A stretch of DNA of 64,000 nucleotides from Endocalyx cinctus (lineage: Eukaryota > Ascomycota > Sordariomycetes > Amphisphaeriales > Apiosporaceae). Location of the stretch: the NCBI GenBank assembly GCA_001600455.1, contig BCKC01000003.1, positions 1,488,001-1,552,000 of the forward strand. The letters are read 5' to 3'. Of the stretch, positions 35,188 to 46,703 are shown piece by piece (position 1 is the stretch's first letter; every line of letters starts with the position of its first letter). The translations under genes were made by a program, and so were the position numbers. Under the pieces are notes generated by a model. That model saw only the letters and a list, made by a program, of their open reading frames with translations, was not told where the DNA came from and did no database searches.

Positions 35188-38100
35188 ATGTATTGGCCAA
35201 TTGGAACCCCCAAATTATATGCGACGAGTACCCAAGCATCATCGAAGCCAAATTTCGTGTATTCCCATGATGGCATCGTTCCCAATACAGTAACAACCGA
35301 TAATTCTTCGTTATCTAGTCTAGATTCTACCCTTCCTATTTCAAAAGAGCAGTCGGTTGATAACTCTATCGCCACACCTATTACCCCTGGCCTCAGAACA
35401 CCACGTACTCCTGGAATCAATTCTGTCGAACATGATGTTTATCATGACCACAGCAGTCAGAGCTCCCAGCAGCACTTTTTTGGAGCTGGGAGACAAGAGA
35501 TTCCTACGGGAGAACCAATTATATCCTTGAAAGTTTCTAGGACAGGCCACTTGTTTGCCGTCATTACTTCCTCTACCATGACAATATGGCAGACCAAGGT
35601 ATGCATACTGAAACTTCCTACACATAAGATGAGAACACTAATAATACATTACACTATCAGCCGACCGTCGTCCAAGCTATTGTCGTCAGATCCGAAGCAT
35701 CCATCAAATCCTACGGCACAAACGTTGCTCTCCTTTTAAGGCCCGATTCCGTCATCTTCGTTGTTCAAACAAGCTTGGGGTACCTAATTACCTATTCCCT
35801 AGCAACCGATGCCGAATCCCGTGTTTTCAAACCTCATTTCTCCGATCATACCAATATACAAAGACGACGGCAAAGTCACTTTGGGGGGCCAGGCAATAAC
35901 ACGCCGGATCAGATTCTCCTCGGCCCTGGAGAGGGCGCAGGTGTTCGTGACATCAGTGTCAGGTTTCGCAGGGTGATCAAAGTTGATGCCGGTATAGAGT
36001 GTGCTCTCGCACTCGATGATGAATTGGTCGTCGCCACCCAAAAACCTGCTGCTATCCAATGCATTCGATGGACCCCTGATAGTGCTGGCAGTCAAACAAG
36101 TACTGAGCTCGTGAGTCGTATGGGTTGGTTGGAAAAAAAGATATATATCAAGGAAATGACACACGATCGTCCCATGAATCTATCGACGTGGATTACAAGT
36201 GATGGTAAGGCGTACGCTGTCCAGCGGATCTCGCCGAATCAGGCCAATATCGATACCGATTATGACCCGAAGAAACTTTTTAAAGGTTATTGTTTCCATT
36301 CACCTCAAGGGAAGGATGATGTAGCCGTGAGAGCCGTTGTTAATGCGCGCTTTTCCCTCATTGCCGTTGGCTGCGCTGATGGAATTATAAGAGTCTACTC
36401 GGCTAGGGATTACGCTGGAAACATTCCTCCTTCTCACATCCACGAACTATCCGTCTCCTCTAATATTACTGGACCTCTCACGACCCTAAGTTACTCGCCT
36501 GATGGGTACTGCATGCTCGCTGGCTATGAGAATGGTTGGGCGACATGGAGCGTATTTGGCAAATCAGCTAGCCAAAGTTTTCATGCTAACTCGTCCATCT
36601 CGACGATTAACAAAGAGGGCTGGCTCACAGGCATCACCGAGGCGTGCTGGATTGGCGGGGCCTGCGAAATTCTGCTCGTCAGTCGCGAAAACGAAGCTAT
36701 ATGGCTGCTCGAAATGGCTCGAAGCGCGGTGACTGGCTGCTATAGTCCACCAAACGTCCTCAGGACAGTTCTACAAAGTTCATCTAGTGTTATGGTTTAC
36801 AGAGGCTACGATCTCCCGGATCTCACTAGTATCTCTGCTGAACCGTTCCTCTGGCATACGGCCAGGATCCCCGCCAATTACCTTTTGAACCAGTGGCCAA
36901 TAAAATGCACCGTCGTCTCAGCTGACGGTAGATACGTCGCTGTTGCCGGTAGGCGAGGTCTTGCCCACTATAGCGTCAACAGCGGTAGATGGAAGACCTT
37001 TACTAACGAGATTGCGGAGAATGAGTTCCAGGTCCGAGGCGGAATGTGCTGGTATCAGCATATCTTAGTAGCGGCTGTCGAAGCTAATAATAGATCCTAT
37101 GAGCTCCGCCTCTACTCGCGCGAGTCTACACTCGATAACACTACCGTCATGTTCACGCAGCAAATGCCAGCCCCGATCGTCTTGATTACACCGTCTGGAG
37201 AAGACTCTTTATTAGTATACACTTACGATAATTTGCTCTACCATTTTATCTTCGCCCCGGTAGCCGGTGCGATACGGCCAATACAGGTCGGCCAGATTGC
37301 TTTCCATGGCATTGTTAGGTCCCCGGCGAGAGTGAGGGGACTTAGCTGGATACTTCCCGAAAACCAGTTGGTTGATGGCGATCCCTCGCAAGACGTCGCT
37401 TATGCGTCCGTCTTATTCTTAGTGGACGGGAAGCTCGTTCTACTTCAACCTTCGTTAAATTCGGACGGACAGTTAAAGTATGATATGCGTGTCATATCTC
37501 ACAACGTAGAGTTTTATACCAGCATGAGGGATCAGTCTTCGGTCAACATGTTCAGTCAATCAAGCGGTCACTATTCGGCCGATACCGATGGCAGCAGTTT
37601 GCGTAACTCTCTTTGGGTATTTGAAGGAAACGAACTTAAACTCTGGCCTGATGTTCACGACGTCTTACGGGCTACTTCGGTGGAATCCTCGAAGGAGTTG
37701 CCTCCGACAGTATCAATACCTGTTGACTTCTACCCACTGTCGGTACTCTTAGCCAAGGGAATAATACTTGGGGTTGAGCCGGAGCTTGTCCAACGTCGGG
37801 ATATTAGCTTCTCTTTCTTCCGATTTTCCATTAGGGCAAGTAAACCGCCTTCCATTTGCTCATAAATCTTACTAACTATCTATCTATATGTAGACTCAAC
37901 TTTTCCTCCCAGAGATTCTGCGTTTCTATCTCAAAGCAAATAATGCCAGCGCGGCATTAGCTTTAGCCCAACAATACCAACATCTAGAATACTTTGCGCA
38001 CGGATTGGAAGTATTGTTACATCACGTCCTTGACGAAGAAGTAGACTCAGCACCACGGCCGGAAGACGCCCTTCTTCCGAGAGTCCTCTCCCTCCTATCC

Positions 38101-38595
38101 TCTTTCAAACAATACTTAGACATCGTGGTCCAATGCACAAGGAAGACGGAAGTCAGATCTTGGCGCACGCTCTTTGCGTATTTACCACCTCCACAAGAAT
38201 TGTTCGAAGAATCTCTCCAACGCGGATCATTGAAGACAGCGGGGGGTTATCTGTTAATTCTACATACGTTTGAAGAACTCGAGACTGCGTCGGAGCAATC
38301 AGTACGACTACTTTCTCGGGCGATCAATGAAGAAGACTGGGAACTTTGCAAAGAGTTAGCAAGGTTCCTAGCAGCCATGGACGAGAGCGGCGAGACGCTA
38401 AGGGAGGCTATAGAATTAGTAAATATGCGTGTGAGAAGAGATGCCGACAGCATAGATGGTATGATGGCCAGACTAGAAGTACCATCGCGTAGAAGCAACG
38501 GCGCTTCGAAATTAACACGGCAGAACTCGGACACGGGCTCGGAGGGACAATCGCCCACCGACGTAAGTAGTTTCGGCACTGCGAGTCCCATGTAA
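35188..38595 (+). CDS. ric1: RIC1, subunit of the Ric1-Rgp1 guanine exchange factor for Ypt6
   Basis: Three exons, 35188-35598, 35661-37835 and 37894-38595, give 1095 residues, normal for fungal RIC1. With Rgp1 it activates the Golgi Rab Ypt6 (Rab6) for endosome-to-Golgi retrograde traffic. The N-terminus MYWPIGTPK is the family start. A beta-propeller region follows (for example LIAVGCADGIIRVYSA and LTTLSYSPDGYCMLAGYENG), then the WPIKCTVVSADGRYVAVAGR stretch typical of RIC1. The C-terminal RIC1 domain begins at the exon 2/3 junction (FRFSIR to TQLFLPEILRFYLK) and includes YQHLEYFAHGLEVLLHHVLD. Intron 1 is 62 nt with GTATGC. Intron 2 (37836-37893) only keeps phase and family sequence if it starts with GC (AG|GCAAGT), making it a GC-AG intron. 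The Ser-rich tail ends at a TAA. Confidence 0.92.
37836..37893 (+). other. Probable GC-AG intron in ric1
   Basis: A 58-nt intron with donor AG|GCAAGT, branch-like ACTAACTA and acceptor ATGTAG. The alternative GT four bases downstream (GTAAAC) breaks the reading phase of exon 3. Confidence 0.75.
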
Positions 38596-39567
38596 GATAA
38601 AACATAATTATTCAAAATAGCGGAATAATATGTGTTTTCAATTTTTTTCAAGCGGGGGGTCTATTTCACCCACGGATTCAGGAGCTAGGTTTACAAGGCA
38701 ACCTTTATCCTTTGTGGAAAACCCCCTGTTCGTTTTCCACCGTACTCAAACAATAGTATGATAAAGGTCTCTATGAGTCTATGAGTATTAGTAGTAGATA
38801 AACAGCTTAAGATATAAAAATAACAAGAGAGAGAGCTTCCGTTTTTTTTTCTGGGTCATGCCATAATATTCTACCTAATCAATTCCAAGGTTACCTTGGT
38901 ACTGACATCCTTATATAATCAACCATATTATGTCATATCATAGGGTAGCAGACAGGCAGACAGGCAGGCAGGCGGTAGGTACCTCAGTAGGGAACTAACA
39001 ACGTCAAGTATGTGCTAAGTACGGGGTACTCCGTATTAGATATATAAATTAATATTTCGGTAATGTGGCTAGTGCCTATAACCCCCCAAGAAAAAGAAGA
39101 TTATAAAAAAAAAAAAAGGCAGAAAAAAAAACGGTACTCTGTACAGAGTAATTAGTATATAATCAGCCCCTGATAACTGATAACCTTTTACGGCCTGACT
39201 CTTGAGCCTCATAGTTGGTGGGCTAGTGGGGGTTAAGGACGTACATAGTAAATCATCCACAGTAACGTAAACAGTCGTCTGTGCTCATATCTGTGCCACC
39301 CTTGCATCGCATTCCAGTTGACTCCGAGACGCCCTGCCTTTTTGCCTGCCCCTCCATTCAACTTCTACTCTACTTACCTAGTAGACTCATCAACTTTATG
39401 TACCAAATTTTATGTTTATGCTATTTCTTCATTTATTAACGCCACATATTCTTCTGCCGTTGTTGTTTTAGCTAATTAAAAATTTTAAATACCATTTTGA
39501 ACTCAAACGCACCTCCTATCTCGTAGAAATCGATAGGAACAATAGTTCCTTCTACCTGGTAGACCTC
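38596..39567. other. Intergenic DNA between ric1 and the CK2 beta gene
   Basis: About 1 kb, AT-rich, with CAGGCAGG repeats near 38955, a TACGGGGTACTCCGTA near-palindrome at 39020-39035 and A-runs near 39110. It should hold the ric1 3' UTR and the upstream CK2 beta promoter. No gene was seen. Confidence 0.55.
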
Positions 39568-41146
39568 ATGATGGACGAATTCGCCTCCGAATCTGATAGC
39601 GATTATACCAGCTATTGGCGTGATTGGGTAAGTTCACAGTGATATCGTCTTTTGATTCCCCATTGTTTGTCTTCCCCCCCCTCCGCTCTGCTGCGTTTTC
39701 ATCCCATTTCCATATCATACAACCTTTCCGTCAAGGCAAAGCAGAGCCACAAAAAGCTTCCGGCTTTAGGCAAAACTGCTTGGGCAGTTGCCGTGAAGCT
39801 TGCTTTATTTGATTGGTACCTTCTTCAAAATTTGACGAAGCCTCGTCTACTCGTCCTTACTATTTAAATAAGCTTCAACCCAAATACTCCTTGGTCATAA
39901 GGCTAGAAAGGAAATCAAACTATACATACCTCAACTACTTCCCCATTCCTTCTCGAACCTTTCAACCCCAAAAAAAAAGAAAATAATGATTGTATCTGTA
40001 CTACTATCGACTATTTACTATGTACCCCTCATATTCTTGAATCATGTCGAAAAAGCGCCGCTTTAGTGCCCTCGAAGGCGACCAGATCCATCAGCCTCGA
40101 TACCACCCTCCCCCATCCACATTGTTCCATTATAACCAACAATATACCCCAATGGCTGCCAGCTCAGGAATCTTCTCTCGAAACCAAAGTCTACCAGGTT
40201 TTTCTTTATCTTTGCGTACTACCGCAAACCATGGCACCGATGACTTGGACGATGATGAAAGCTGGATTGAAACTGTTCGCTTATAATGTCTTCTAAAAGT
40301 TTACTGTTTAAATACTAATTCGAATTTCTCTCTTCTTGTATAGTTTATCTCCTCGCGCGGTAACGAATATTTTTGCGAGATAGACGAGGAATATCTAACC
40401 GATCGATTTAACCTAACGGGCTTAAACACTGAAGTCCAATACTACCAGTATGCGCTCGATTTGATCACCGACGTTTTCGACCTGGATTGCGATGATGAAA
40501 TGCGGGAGACTATCGAGAAGTCAGCACGACATCTTTACGGCCTAATTCATGCCCGCTATATTGTTACTACTCGTGGACTTGCGAAGATGGTAAGGAATTG
40601 AAAAAAAAAAAAAAAATTAGGTTCAATCGTAGATAAACGTATTTTTTCTAACATATTTCACAACAGCTCGATAAATACAAAAAGGCTGACTTTGGCAAAT
40701 GTCCTCGCGTTTTCTGTCATTCTCACCCCCTCCTTCCCATGGGTCAGACAGATGCCCCCCATCTGAAACCCGTCAAACTTTACTGCGTTCGTTGCGAGGA
40801 CGTCTACAATCCTAAATCATCTCGTCACGCCGCTATCGACGGTGCCTACTTCGGTACATCCTTCCACAACATCATGTTCCAGGTATATCCTGCTCTAGTC
40901 CCGCCGAAGAGCTCGGAGCGGTACGTTCCTCGTGTATATGGATTCAAGGTTCACTCATCGGCCGCCCTCATCCGTTGGCAGAACGGGCAGCGGTCAGATA
41001 TGCTGCGTCGTCTGCGCAAGCTAGAAGTCGAGAGCGGATTCAAGGATGATGGGATTGATGATGATCTAGACGAGGAAGAGGATGATGACGAAGAAATCGA
41101 CGCTATGGACCCTATCGAGGGAGATGCTATGCACGTGGTTGGATGA
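39568..41146 (+). CDS. ckb1: Casein kinase 2 regulatory (beta) subunit
   Basis: Three exons, 39568-39627, 40344-40589 and 40667-41146, give 261 residues (260 if the second of two adjacent ATGs is used). CK2 beta dimerises and docks catalytic CK2 alpha subunits, controlling substrate choice. Visible are the acidic lead-in SDYTSYWRDW, then FISSRGNEYFCEIDEEYLTD, and the family core RHLYGLIHARYIVTTRGLAK. The zinc ribbon has Cys114, Cys119, Cys142 and Cys145 (CPRVFC and CVRC), followed by PKSSRHAAIDGAYFGTSFHN. The C-terminus is a long Asp/Glu run. Intron 1 is unusually long for this window (716 nt) and holds an 80-codon frame at 40044-40286 that looks like an alternative first exon. Intron 2 is 77 nt and includes an A-run. 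The identity is firm; which first exon dominates is unknown. Confidence 0.95.
40044..40274 (+). CDS. Putative alternative first exon of the CK2 beta gene
   Basis: Lies inside intron 1 of the CK2 beta gene. It is open from ATG at 40044 (MSKKRRFSALEGDQ) for 77 codons and ends in DDLDDDESWIET immediately before GTTCGC. Splicing from 40275 to the exon 2 acceptor would remove 69 nt containing a CTAAT branch-like site. It would join in phase 0 to FISSRGNEYF, restoring the acidic-Trp-x-(Asp/Glu)-x-Phe pattern that the first exon also supplies. GTTCG-type donors are used elsewhere in this window. The basic KKRR could act in nuclear import. A pyrimidine-rich stretch lies upstream (39940-39965). It could also be chance. 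Transcript evidence is lacking. Confidence 0.55.
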
Positions 41147-41995
41147 TGAACTCCTTGACTTGTATTACCACGACTATCCATCGTTACAAGATTTCTATAT
41201 TATATGGTTTGGAGAAGAGTAGATGATCAGAAATTCACTCGAAGAGGAAACACGGGCATTGCGCTTAGGAGGTAAAAGCAAACGGCGTTCATCAGAGGAG
41301 TGGTTGGTTCATATTGTTAGCGGCGTTCTGTGAGATATCCCCTTATGTTAGTAAACTGGAAAAACTCAGATCTGCATTGTTTCCTCGTGTCCTATAATGC
41401 AAGGACAGGCAGGGGTTCGATGTTGTCGTAATACTTCAAAACGAAGGAAGAAAAAGAGTATAACCATTACTACAATTGTGCCGTCATCTACGCTCTACAT
41501 ATGACCACCCCTACTGTTTGTCTCTGCTTCACTCCTGTCGTGCCATAGCAGGAGTCGCGCTCTCGGGAAGGAGTGGAAGATTCGGTCTCGTCATAGTATG
41601 CAAAAGGAAAGTGATAGGAAAAATCGTGAGTGAAGAGAAGGAACATGTGAAATTAACAATATCCCCCTTCATCGCGACCTCTTTCCACTTCCAATATTAC
41701 TAGGAGCAGCAGCTGTATAAATATAACGATATCATTATCATAGGCAAGAATAGTCGTATTCTTCTCTTTTATAAAATAACACCCCGTAGATGCAGCCAGA
41801 AGCAAAAGTTCACAACGAGAAAAGAGAAAACCCTCTTCATTAGCTTTTTGTAGATGCCTCCCCACCTCCCATATTTGTTTTCTATTGTCATTTAAATAGT
41901 CCCATTACTATATGCTAAAGAAAAGAAAACACCCAAAACCTAGAACGTACAAGAAAAAAAAATGGGAATAAAAAGTCTACTATTTATTCTCGCTT
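41147..41995. other. Convergent 3' intergenic region
   Basis: About 850 bp between the CK2 beta stop and the PAP2-gene stop. It should contain both 3' UTRs. No gene or clear repeat is visible. Confidence 0.6.
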
Positions 41996-43691
41996 CTAAA
42001 TACGATTATCTTCTTCCCTCAGCATACCCGACGAGCTACCATAACGCTGTTGCGGGGTATAAGATTCGACTTTATAGCCGTTATGCGAATCTTCGACGTG
42101 GTCGCCGTCTTGCGAGTAGTTATCGCCGTGGCGGTTCGCGAAAGGGTTGGTGGCGTTGCTGCGGGTGCTGTTGTTGGTGCCCCTCTGCCGCACGCCGAGC
42201 TCGATCTCATCCGCGGCGTGTCCGCCATCCCTCACCGAGGCGGCCGCGCCGCCGCCCACGACGTTGACGCCGTGATAAGCGGGCTCGACGTCGTCGCCTC
42301 CGGATCGGATCGCCCCTTCCTCCTCCCAGTGCTTCTTGTCGGTCGCGTAGCTCCAGGAACCTAGCCCGGCCCAAAAGGCCTTATCGTGGCTGCGGGGACC
42401 CCAGGCCCAGCCGGCGCCCGACCGGATGGGCATGTGGTAGTACCGGAAGGCGAAGTAGGCCGTGATGGTGCCGATGAGGAAGCCGAAGAGGATGTCGAAC
42501 CCGTGGTGCCGGAAGTCGAACCACCGGCTCGACGCGATGAAGATGGCCGTGAAGAAGGGCAGGACCGCCACTAACAGAAGATACACGGGAGGCGCGGCCG
42601 CGCGCAGCCGCACGGCCTGCACGGCGGTGTTGCGGGCGCCCATCGACTTCGCGTCGGCGGCCGAGTAGGAATCGGCCAGGCGCGAGCTCTCGTACGAGGT
42701 GTCGGCGGCGAGACCCGCGCGGGCGGCGCCGTTGCGGAGGCGCGAGGGGAAAGCGGTGACGCCGCCGGTGCCCTGCGAGTAGAAGGCGGCGGGGACGAAA
42801 GGTAAGGTGATCATGAACTTGCTGGCGAGGAAGAAGGAGGTATAGATGAGACCGGCGGCGGCGGAGCTAGCGTGTCCCGAAGGATAACTACGGAAGCCGT
42901 CGTCGAGGAAGTCGGCGTCGGAATTGGTGCAGATGTCGGCGCTGACGAGCTGGCCGGCGTACAGGCCGTCGGAGGACGGGGTCGCGTACCCGACGACGTA
43001 CTTGCCGACGTTCTTGACGTCGGGCTGGCACCGCGACAGGAGATCCGGACGCGGCTTGCCGAACAGGTTCTTCATGCCCTGCGTGATGATCCAGGCCGAG
43101 ATGAGCGACAGGGCCAGCCCTAGCCACCCCGTGTGCAGCTCCCACAGCTTCCGCCGCCATATCATCGACTTGGGCGTCCCTTCGGGTACGGTCGGTCCCG
43201 GTACGAATATCAAGGTGACGACGAGGATGATGGCGATGGGGACGACGGAGTTGAGGATTAGGAGGAGGGCCGAGTTGACGGTCTCGACTTCGGTGACGGG
43301 AAATCTATCGTTTCGGTAAACGAATCGATCGGTCAGTTTTCAAGTCAATTCTTTAACTACGTCGCATGAATTATACCGGAAGCGGTAGCAGCACGTACGA
43401 TATGTTCTCGTCCAGAAGACTGAACGGTCGTTTGTTGGGCGTGACGTTGCCGAGGAGGTACCCGACGACGCCGACGACGATTAGGATGGCCCAATCGAAG
43501 GCGTATGATAATATGACGACGATGGAGCTCTTTTTGCTAACGGTGCTTTGTCTGCCTCCCTTGAAGGGAGACGGCGAGTCGTTATCTCGCATTTTGCTGT
43601 ATGGGTTGGATGAGAAGGCTTGTTGAGATAGTAAAGGTGAGGACGCAAGGTTCAGACGTGCACGTATTGAGTTGTCGTCGGCCTCTGGCAT
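41996..43691 (-). CDS. PAP2-family lipid phosphate phosphatase (DPP1/LPP-like)
   Basis: Two exons, 43399-43691 and 41996-43304, with a 94-nt intron (GTACGT donor, GATAG acceptor), give 533 residues. The junction DENIS/FPVTEVETV matches the family. Members dephosphorylate diacylglycerol pyrophosphate, phosphatidate and related lipids in vacuole, ER or plasma membrane. The three catalytic motifs are present: KNLFGKPRP (176-184), YPSGH (238-242) and SRWFDFRHHGFD (357-368) with the nucleophilic His and its Asp. About six membrane segments can be seen, including FDWAILIVVGVVGYLLG near residue 65 and ILNSVVPIAIILVVTLIFV near 113. The loop between motifs 2 and 3 is longer than I expect, with about 60 extra polar residues (near 275-335). 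The C-terminal 120 residues are hydrophilic and Asn/Gly/Asp-rich, probably cytosolic. Substrate cannot be read from sequence. Confidence 0.9.
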
Positions 43692-46600
43692 TTTTTGGCT
43701 CCCCCCCTTACGCTACTACAAAGGGAGAGTGGTATTGTTTCAACTAAGTAACAAAAGAAAGAAATGGATTTAAAAGAGTTTTTTCTCTCTCTCTCTCTCT
43801 TTTCTACTTTACAAAAGTTCAAGGTATTAAAAGTAAAAGTAAGGTAGAAAATAAATGAAGGAATGCTGGGATGGATTGGACAAGAATAATTTACCAAGAA
43901 AGGATCCCCAGTTTTTGTGAAAATAAAACGTTCATGCTTTGGAAATGTTTTGGAAGATAGGTCTCACTCTTACTCGAAATAGTGCAAAATATCTTCAAAC
44001 GAGTAATTATCTAGTATATCTTTTTATTTCTCGTATATACGTAGTAAGAGTCAGTTCAAAAAATAAAGTATTGATCCAGATTGCCGAGAGAACTTGACAG
44101 ATTCTTTTTATTTATTTATTTTAACTCGTCGTAATTCGTATATTAGTTTCTAGTTTGTCAAAATTTCTTGTCACACCCTTTTCTTTTTCTCCTTTTCTTC
44201 TTCTTCTTCTATGTAGTGATCACATCGAATACATATAAGAAAATGCTGTCAGCAAATAAGAAACAAAATGCCTTACGAGAAGTACCCAAAAAAGGAGGGC
44301 AAAATACTTTAGAACATTTGGCAATGACGGTCGCGCTTTTTCTTGGGTAGCTGTGCTGCGCCTCCCAGGATAATGGGGTCGGGAGGAGTGGTTCAATTAT
44401 ATACATACAACTACCCGGTACCGCCTACACTACCACATGTACGATACGTGTATCCTTTACGGTAAATACCTTTGAATCCAATTGGGGAAAGGGGTCGCGT
44501 GGGTCCCTTAACTTTCTTGGCTTTCTGGGGGTGGTCTGGTCCTGTTGTCTATCTGGCGCGAAAAGTCTTTCTTTGGCGCGCGGCTTTGAGATTCGTCAAA
44601 TTGTGATTAATACTGCACTAAGAAGAGTTGATGAGCTTGCACGGCCACACGATATATTGATCTTGTGAGATGGACGATCTTTGCGTAAGTACGTAAAGTC
44701 TGCGCCAATATAGTACATATACTATGTATATGTTGAGTACGATTTCAACTTTCAATTTTTGTTTGTTATACCAAGATACCAAGCTTCCCAAGACAGCCTA
44801 AATATAAATTAAGTGAAACGAAAATAGTATAGCGCGGTAGTATCATAATATGTACATAGTACTGACGGCGAAAGAGTCCTGAAACTGCGCCGTCGCAGAA
44901 AAGTCAATCATCGTTCGCTCGAGGTGTTTTACCTTTTCTCTACCAAAGGGCCTTAACCAGCCCTGCCAGCTAACTTCACATGCATTCAAAATCGATATTA
45001 ATATGTCCATAGATATATTTTCCCCGGTCCGAAGTTGGCCGACTATGAGAAAAAAAAAAACGTAGATTGTTGTCTTGTGTTTATTTATTTATTTTTTTTC
45101 TTCCGCTGGGGTGCTTATTTAGAAGCCGCATATTGTTAATTTCGTGGCGAAATTCGGAATCTACTATGTTACAAGGTTTTTGGTCGTACGCTGTAAGATC
45201 TCACCATCTCACGAGTCCTATTCGAAATTCGTCCAGCTCAGGGAGAGAGGCAGTGTAAGCTTTAGCGTTACGTACCTATCGTGTACTATATTAGTGTAGC
45301 TATCCATTATTTTTTTGGGGCGGGTCCCAGCCCTGTTTGTATTAGCAATCGTGGCTTATCATCGAATAAGACCGGACGTCAGTGGCTGAATTTCATGAGA
45401 TGTGACATAGGACAAGACAATCAGTTTTGTCAGAACCTTCTTCTTCCGGGACGACATACACATACATAATTAAATAAAGGACTTGATCTTTTTATGTAAA
45501 CACTTCTGCTCCATGATTTGAGTTGGTTTCGTAAAGGCCTCTTGGTAACTAAGAGATCTATTCCACTTAAGCCTCCTTGTGGGGAGTTTATGAAGTCATG
45601 AACTAAGGTTATTCAAATGATTGATTCAGAGTCGAGGTGAATACCTACTTTTTACGAATCGTTTAGTCGCGACTTGGCATAACCAGAGGACACTACATTT
45701 GCAGACCCAAGCGGCCGACATGACCTTCTTCCTACCGCCGAATAGCAGATCGCGGATTGGCAAGTAAGCTACCGAAATCGTATGAATCCTAAAGATGCGG
45801 TCTACTCAGATAATGATCAACGGCCCCTGCGACGATTACCTCTATCATGAGGAAGCATTTCACTCGCTGTGAAGAATTGTCGTCATATTTTATTGTTAAA
45901 TATATATATTTCCTAGTTCCTAAACTAGTACTTCTAGGGGTTCCAAATTGATATATTCTAGTCCTCGGCCGTTAGGATATACACTATCGTGCCCTCGGGG
46001 GGCTTGGCTGATTAAACCCTTTTTAGAGACAATCAACCTTTCATCTTACCCGGGTTTTCAGGTTCGCGAAGCTTGCCGCACTAGTTCATACTTTTTTATA
46101 CAATAGTATCGTGGGATACAATATTAAAGGCCAGTACTATTTTCTCGGCACTCCACGGACACGCAATTCGCGTCCCTTTTTCCCGTAAACGATCTACGCT
46201 CCCGGGTGGAAAATCCGAGGACGAGAATAGAGTGTTCTCTCTTCTTCGGGGCATTTTTTTCCTAGGATAGCTTCTTCGGTTTGTTTCACTAGCCTCTTCA
46301 CAGCTCGTTACAGGTGTGGCTCTAGCTCAGGGCTGTAGATGTCGGATCTTTCATACAGACTGTTTTCAGTAATCTCCCTGTTGTTTGGATATCGGATTAT
46401 TTCCCGCCTTTGGTTTGGAAGGCTCGACATGTTGATACTAGACTCTTGGTACTTGGTTCGTGAAGTGACCGTCGTCGAGGATGAATTAATGACGGGTACA
46501 TCGAGTTCCCGGCATTATGTGTTGGTCTTCGGATTGAAATGCTGTAATACTTAACATTGAAGTTTTCCTCTCTTGAACATGGAATTCCTCTATGCATTCC

Positions 46601-46703
46601 CCTTAATCACGTAGCTTGCCCTACCTACCGTAATACTTTCGTTATTATAGATATTTAGTTATCTATTTTTATTCATTCGCTTCTGAGCTGGTTTCCGAAA
46701 AAT
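43692..46703. other. Intergenic DNA between the PAP2 and chitin deacetylase genes
   Basis: About 3 kb forming a divergent intergenic region. A TC repeat lies near 43785-43802 in the PAP2 leader. The rest is AT-rich with short, unremarkable frames. Two promoters must lie here; no other gene was found. Confidence 0.55.

Noticed and set aside
41396..41430. tRNA B-box-like GGGGTTCGATG
   Set aside because: No matching A box, acceptor stem or anticodon arm can be built upstream.
42050..42574. Plus-strand frames over the PAP2 gene
   Set aside because: Antisense shadows in GC-rich coding DNA without family character.
43371..43398. PAP2 exon 1 ending at GTATAA (43376)
   Set aside because: Phase 0 there does not match the only good acceptor; the GTACGT donor at 43398 gives the correct phase and the family-like ENISFPVTEVE.
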